This document shows, in pieces, positions 7,359-9,646 of a DNA stretch of 9,646 nt. The DNA lies in contig JAQTVP010000052.1 of assembly GCA_028707015.1 (NCBI GenBank), positions 1 through 9,646 on the forward strand. Reading direction: 5' to 3'. The notes below the pieces were generated by a model. That model was not told the origin of the DNA and searched no databases. It saw only the letters and a list, made by a program, of their open reading frames with translations. This DNA comes from Dehalococcoidales bacterium (GTDB taxonomy: Bacteria > Chloroflexota > Dehalococcoidia > Dehalococcoidales > JAQTVP01). Made by a program: the position numbers and the translations under genes. Each line of letters begins with the position of its first letter. Within the stretch, counting starts at the first letter, position 1.

Positions 7359-8309
7359 TTACTTTGTGGAACCGGTTAGCTCAGCTACCGTCTCTCGAAT
7401 TAGCTTAATTGCCTCTGGATGTCGCATGACCAATATGTTACCTCCAGCTAGTAGCAGAACCATGGCTGAAATTGCTTCCATTAAGATTCCTCTTTTTCTG
7501 GCATTTCCCATATTAAATTCGTCATTAGCCATGTGTACTTCCTTTGTTTTCCACACCTCTTTAGCTATATTACAGATAATAGGGAATTGCAGCCTGTCAT
7601 CCTGTTGGGTTAGTCCTGCCATTCTAATCCTTTCCATTACCGAATAGGAATACTCAATACCGTAACCGATGCCGCTAACGGTAGGGTCAATGAGAATAAG
7701 GTCATCGGGCACACCGAGGTTACCCAGCAGGATATTCAATTGCTTTGCCAGATTTACATCGATGGGTGATGATGATGCTACTGCATGATGATAACCGATA
7801 GCTGCGGCACCAATCCTTCTATAATTTCCTTCTTCGACTGGTCCGATTATCAAATTTTCACCTGCACAACTCTCGGCTATTTTCCTTAATACTTCGCTGT
7901 CTTTTTCATGGTTAGCTGTCCCCCAGACGATCAGAGGGACAGTAATAGCATCCGCTACTTTTTTAACAATTTTAGCGGCTTCGTCTGCTGAACGATTGAT
8001 TCCGCCGGGGTCCGTGCTTATTAGCTGAAGGGCAATCATCTCTGCTCCATAGTTGGCAATGCATTTCTTTGCCCAGGCAACAGAGTCATTAATTACATCA
8101 GCAAAGGGTTCGATAGCTGCCTCCGGCCAATCATCAGGAGAACAGTCCCAAACTTCCATGGCTATTCGGGGTAAGGTGGGCATCTCATATTCAAAATGAT
8201 AAAAAGGGTAAGCAGTTTCTCCGCCAACTGTTAGTGTATTATCTTCTTTACCCAGCTTTATCTCTCTGATTTTGCCATTGTATGTAATATCAGGAATCTT
8301 AAATACCAT
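7359..8309 (-). CDS. acsD: Corrinoid iron-sulfur protein small (delta/beta) subunit
   Basis: Partner of AcsC in the heterodimeric corrinoid iron-sulfur protein. It is a TIM-barrel protein that helps bind the cobamide and docks the methyltransferase. The 316 residues are close to the usual length (about 320). Recognisable family segments: TVGGETAYPFYHFE (27-40), IAMEVWDC (49-56), DVINDSVAWAKKC (71-83), PIDVNLAKQLNILL (182-195), LIDPTVSGIGYGIEYSYSVMERIR (206-229) and GGNILVMRHPEAIK (289-302). The ATG at 8309 is preceded by AAGGATGG about 5 bases upstream, a reasonable ribosome-binding site. The 130-bp gap upstream separates it from folD, while the CODH-like gene follows after 5 bp, so acsD probably opens a transcript that continues through acsB and acsC. 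Confidence 0.95.
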   Translation of the reverse strand: MVFKIPDITYNGKIREIKLGKEDNTLTVGGETAYPFYHFEYEMPTLPRIAMEVWDCSPDDWPEAAIEPFADVINDSVAWAKKCIANYGAEMIALQLISTDPGGINRSADEAAKIVKKVADAITVPLIVWGTANHEKDSEVLRKIAESCAGENLIIGPVEEGNYRRIGAAAIGYHHAVASSSPIDVNLAKQLNILLGNLGVPDDLILIDPTVSGIGYGIEYSYSVMERIRMAGLTQQDDRLQFPIICNIAKEVWKTKEVHMANDEFNMGNARKRGILMEAISAMVLLLAGGNILVMRHPEAIKLIRETVAELTGSTK

Positions 8310-8390
8310 TTTTAACCATCCTTAAATTAAACCACAGCTGTCATCATATTGTCATCTTTTCATCTTTATGTTAGTGTTTGGATTTTCTAT

Positions 8391-8428
8391 TTTATACTTA
8401 TGCTGTTCTTCTAATCTACTTAATTATA
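8391..8428 (-). promoter_or_regulatory. Possible promoter elements upstream of acsD
   Basis: The 130-bp folD-acsD gap (8310-8439) is the longest in the - strand cluster. On the - strand it contains a perfect -10 hexamer TATAAT at 8428-8423 and a TATAAA at 8396-8391. Neither has a convincing TTGACA-like -35 at 16-18 bp. A start site for acsD-acsC here would make sense, but the evidence is only the -10 boxes and the spacing. I saw no B12-box or other riboswitch signature. Confidence 0.25.
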
Positions 8429-8439
8429 GTCTGTTTACC

Positions 8440-9327
8440 TTAGATTAGCCTTGCACTTAACTTGGCTGCTTTTACAGTATTCATCATCAGCATAGCTATT
8501 GTCATTGGACCAACGCCGCCGGGTACTGGAGTGATGGCTGCAGCCTTTTCTTTAACCGAATCAAAGTCAACATCTCCGCACAGGATAGCTTTGCCTGACT
8601 TGGTGGTACCGATTTGGTTTGTACCGACATCAATTACCACAACCCCCTCTTTAACCATATCAGCGGTAATAGCTTTGGGGGTTCCGGCAGCTACAATTAA
8701 TATGTCAGCTCTCCTGGTGTGGGCAGCTATATCACGGACTCGGGTATGGCACACAGTGACTATGGCATTAGCGCCTTCTTTGTTCTGCAAAAGAATATTA
8801 GCAATAGGTTTGCCTACGAGGTTGCTTCTGCCAATAATTACTACCTCGGCTCCTTCAATGTTAATGCCGGACCTGATGAGAAGCTGCTGGATTCCATAAG
8901 GGGTACTGGGTAAAAAATCAGGTTCACCGATGGTTAATTTACCTACATTCATTGGGTGTAGACCATCAACATCCTTCCGGGGATTAATAGCATAGATTAC
9001 TCTGGCTTCACTGATATGACTGGGGACCGGCAGTTGAACCAGAATACCATGAATATTTTTATCTTTATTTAACTGGTCAATTAATGCAAGTAGTTCTTCC
9101 TCACTGGTCTCCGCTGGCAGGTCATGTCTCTCCGAATATATACCTAAAGCCAGAGAAGTTTTTTGTTTCTGCCCGACATAGATATGAGATGCCGGATCAT
9201 CGCCCACTAAAATAGTGGCTAATCCCGGTATGAGGTTATACTTCTCCTTAAGTTCGGCAATTTCCGCCTTTAGTTCCTCTCGAATCTGTTTAGCAATCTT
9301 GGTGCCATTAATAATCCGTGCTGTCAT
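8440..9327 (-). CDS. folD: Bifunctional methylenetetrahydrofolate dehydrogenase / methenyltetrahydrofolate cyclohydrolase
   Basis: Catalyses NAD(P)-linked interconversion of 5,10-methylene- and 5,10-methenyl-tetrahydrofolate and hydrolysis of the latter to 10-formyl-tetrahydrofolate, the middle steps of the methyl branch of the Wood-Ljungdahl pathway and of general one-carbon metabolism. The 295 residues are full length. The catalytic residues fall at the same numbers as in E. coli FolD: Tyr50, Lys54 (YVGQK), Gln98 (VQLP) and Asp121 (KDVDGLHP). The dinucleotide site is GRSNLVGKP (166-174), and the C-terminal signature is PVPGGVGPMT (267-276). The usual PCTP motif reads PSTP at 140-143, a mild Cys-to-Ser change away from the catalytic centre. 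The ATG at 9327 is preceded by GAAAGG about 5 bases upstream. It lies 43 bp after the CooC-like gene. Confidence 0.97.
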   Translation of the reverse strand: MTARIINGTKIAKQIREELKAEIAELKEKYNLIPGLATILVGDDPASHIYVGQKQKTSLALGIYSERHDLPAETSEEELLALIDQLNKDKNIHGILVQLPVPSHISEARVIYAINPRKDVDGLHPMNVGKLTIGEPDFLPSTPYGIQQLLIRSGINIEGAEVVIIGRSNLVGKPIANILLQNKEGANAIVTVCHTRVRDIAAHTRRADILIVAAGTPKAITADMVKEGVVVIDVGTNQIGTTKSGKAILCGDVDFDSVKEKAAAITPVPGGVGPMTIAMLMMNTVKAAKLSARLI

Positions 9328-9370
9328 TTTAACCTTTCATACAAAATATTTGTGACTTCAGAACCTCTGT

Positions 9371-9646
9371 TTATTTATTTAGGATATTATCCATCAAGTC
9401 ACTTACTTTCATTACTGCTTTGGAGGTATCTGGCAGGTCAAGAAGTGGTTTTAACTCTAAGTCATACTCATATATCTCTTCATCAAAAGGAATAGTAACT
9501 ACGTTATTAATCCCCAACTTGGTTATTTCTTCAGCAACGTGGGGGTTAAGGGTTGGTGGAACTGAAGTTATTATTACCAACTGATTTTTCACTACCAGTT
9601 TCAGTTCAGAAATTAATTCTTTGATGCGTGCAACAGTTCGGATGCC
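9371..9646 (-). CDS. CooC/AcsF-like nickel-insertion ATPase, C-terminal part only
   Basis: The frame is open to the right edge, so only the last 91 residues are visible and the gene starts beyond 9646; the GTG at 9592 is internal. The visible part starts GIRTVARIKELISELKL, the Rossmann-like tail helix and strand typical of MinD/ParA-type ATPases. It continues to NNVVTIPFDEEIYEYDLELK and PLLDLPDTSKAV, which resembles the CooC C-terminus (IPYDEEI...DL.GKPLLDLP.DS.A). CooC and its homologue AcsF load nickel into CO dehydrogenase and acetyl-CoA synthase respectively. The ATP-binding P-loop and the CXC metal site lie outside the window, so they cannot be checked. Given the degenerate CODH downstream, an AcsF-type role on AcsB is my preferred reading, but this is inference. 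Confidence 0.7.
   Translation of the reverse strand, partial: GIRTVARIKELISELKLVVKNQLVIITSVPPTLNPHVAEEITKLGINNVVTIPFDEEIYEYDLELKPLLDLPDTSKAVMKVSDLMDNILNK

Noticed and set aside
8310..8439. Riboswitch (for example cobalamin) upstream of acsD
   Set aside because: A corrinoid-dependent operon made this worth checking. The 130-bp gap is AT-rich, has no B12-box-like sequence and no substantial stem beyond a short ACAGCTGT palindrome at 8334-8341.
9371..9592. A separate 73-residue protein starting at the GTG at 9592
   Set aside because: The frame stays open to the window edge and the residues before it continue the CooC-like domain, so this is the end of a larger gene.

Overview
The window most likely comes from a strict anaerobe that carries Wood-Ljungdahl (reductive acetyl-CoA) genes. 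Base composition is AT-leaning. The gene mix (acetyl-CoA synthase, both corrinoid iron-sulfur protein subunits, FolD, a CooC/AcsF-type ATPase and a DUF3786 protein) would fit Dehalococcoidia (Chloroflexota) or another acetogen-like or sulfate-reducer-like lineage. That taxonomic placement is inference; no rRNA or marker gene is present.

Layout. On the + strand, 1-1200 is the body of a glutamate dehydrogenase gene that begins before the window. It is followed by a likely terminator hairpin and a small unrecognised gene (1324-1668). Everything from 1708 to the right edge is on the - strand and converges on that pair. In transcription order (right to left) it reads: C-terminal part of a CooC/AcsF-like nickel-insertion ATPase (9646-9371), folD (9327-8440), a 130-bp gap with possible promoter elements, acsD (8309-7359), a shortened CO dehydrogenase-like gene (7353-6094), acsB (6050-3843), acsC (3826-2483), a 112-bp gap with an imperfect inverted repeat, and a DUF3786 gene (2370-1708).

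How the genes work together. FolD interconverts methylene-, methenyl- and formyl-tetrahydrofolate. AcsC/AcsD form the corrinoid protein that carries the methyl group, and AcsB (A-cluster ligands intact) joins methyl, CO and CoA or runs the reverse cleavage. The CooC/AcsF-like ATPase probably helps load nickel. Normally acsA/cooS supplies CO by CO2 reduction. Here that operon position holds an intact 419-residue reading frame that keeps the CODH helical and C-terminal domains. It has lost the B/D-cluster N-terminus, the whole middle domain with three C-cluster ligands, a fourth C-cluster Cys (now Ser), the catalytic Lys and most of the proton-relay His residues. It looks like a CODH-derived non-enzymatic protein retained between acsD and acsB.

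The second notable point is acsB itself. The conserved N-terminus continues 62 codons upstream of the first in-frame ATG, and the only well-placed initiation codon behind a strong Shine-Dalgarno is AUA. Comparisons with Moorella and Carboxydothermus proteins are from memory, not from a search.
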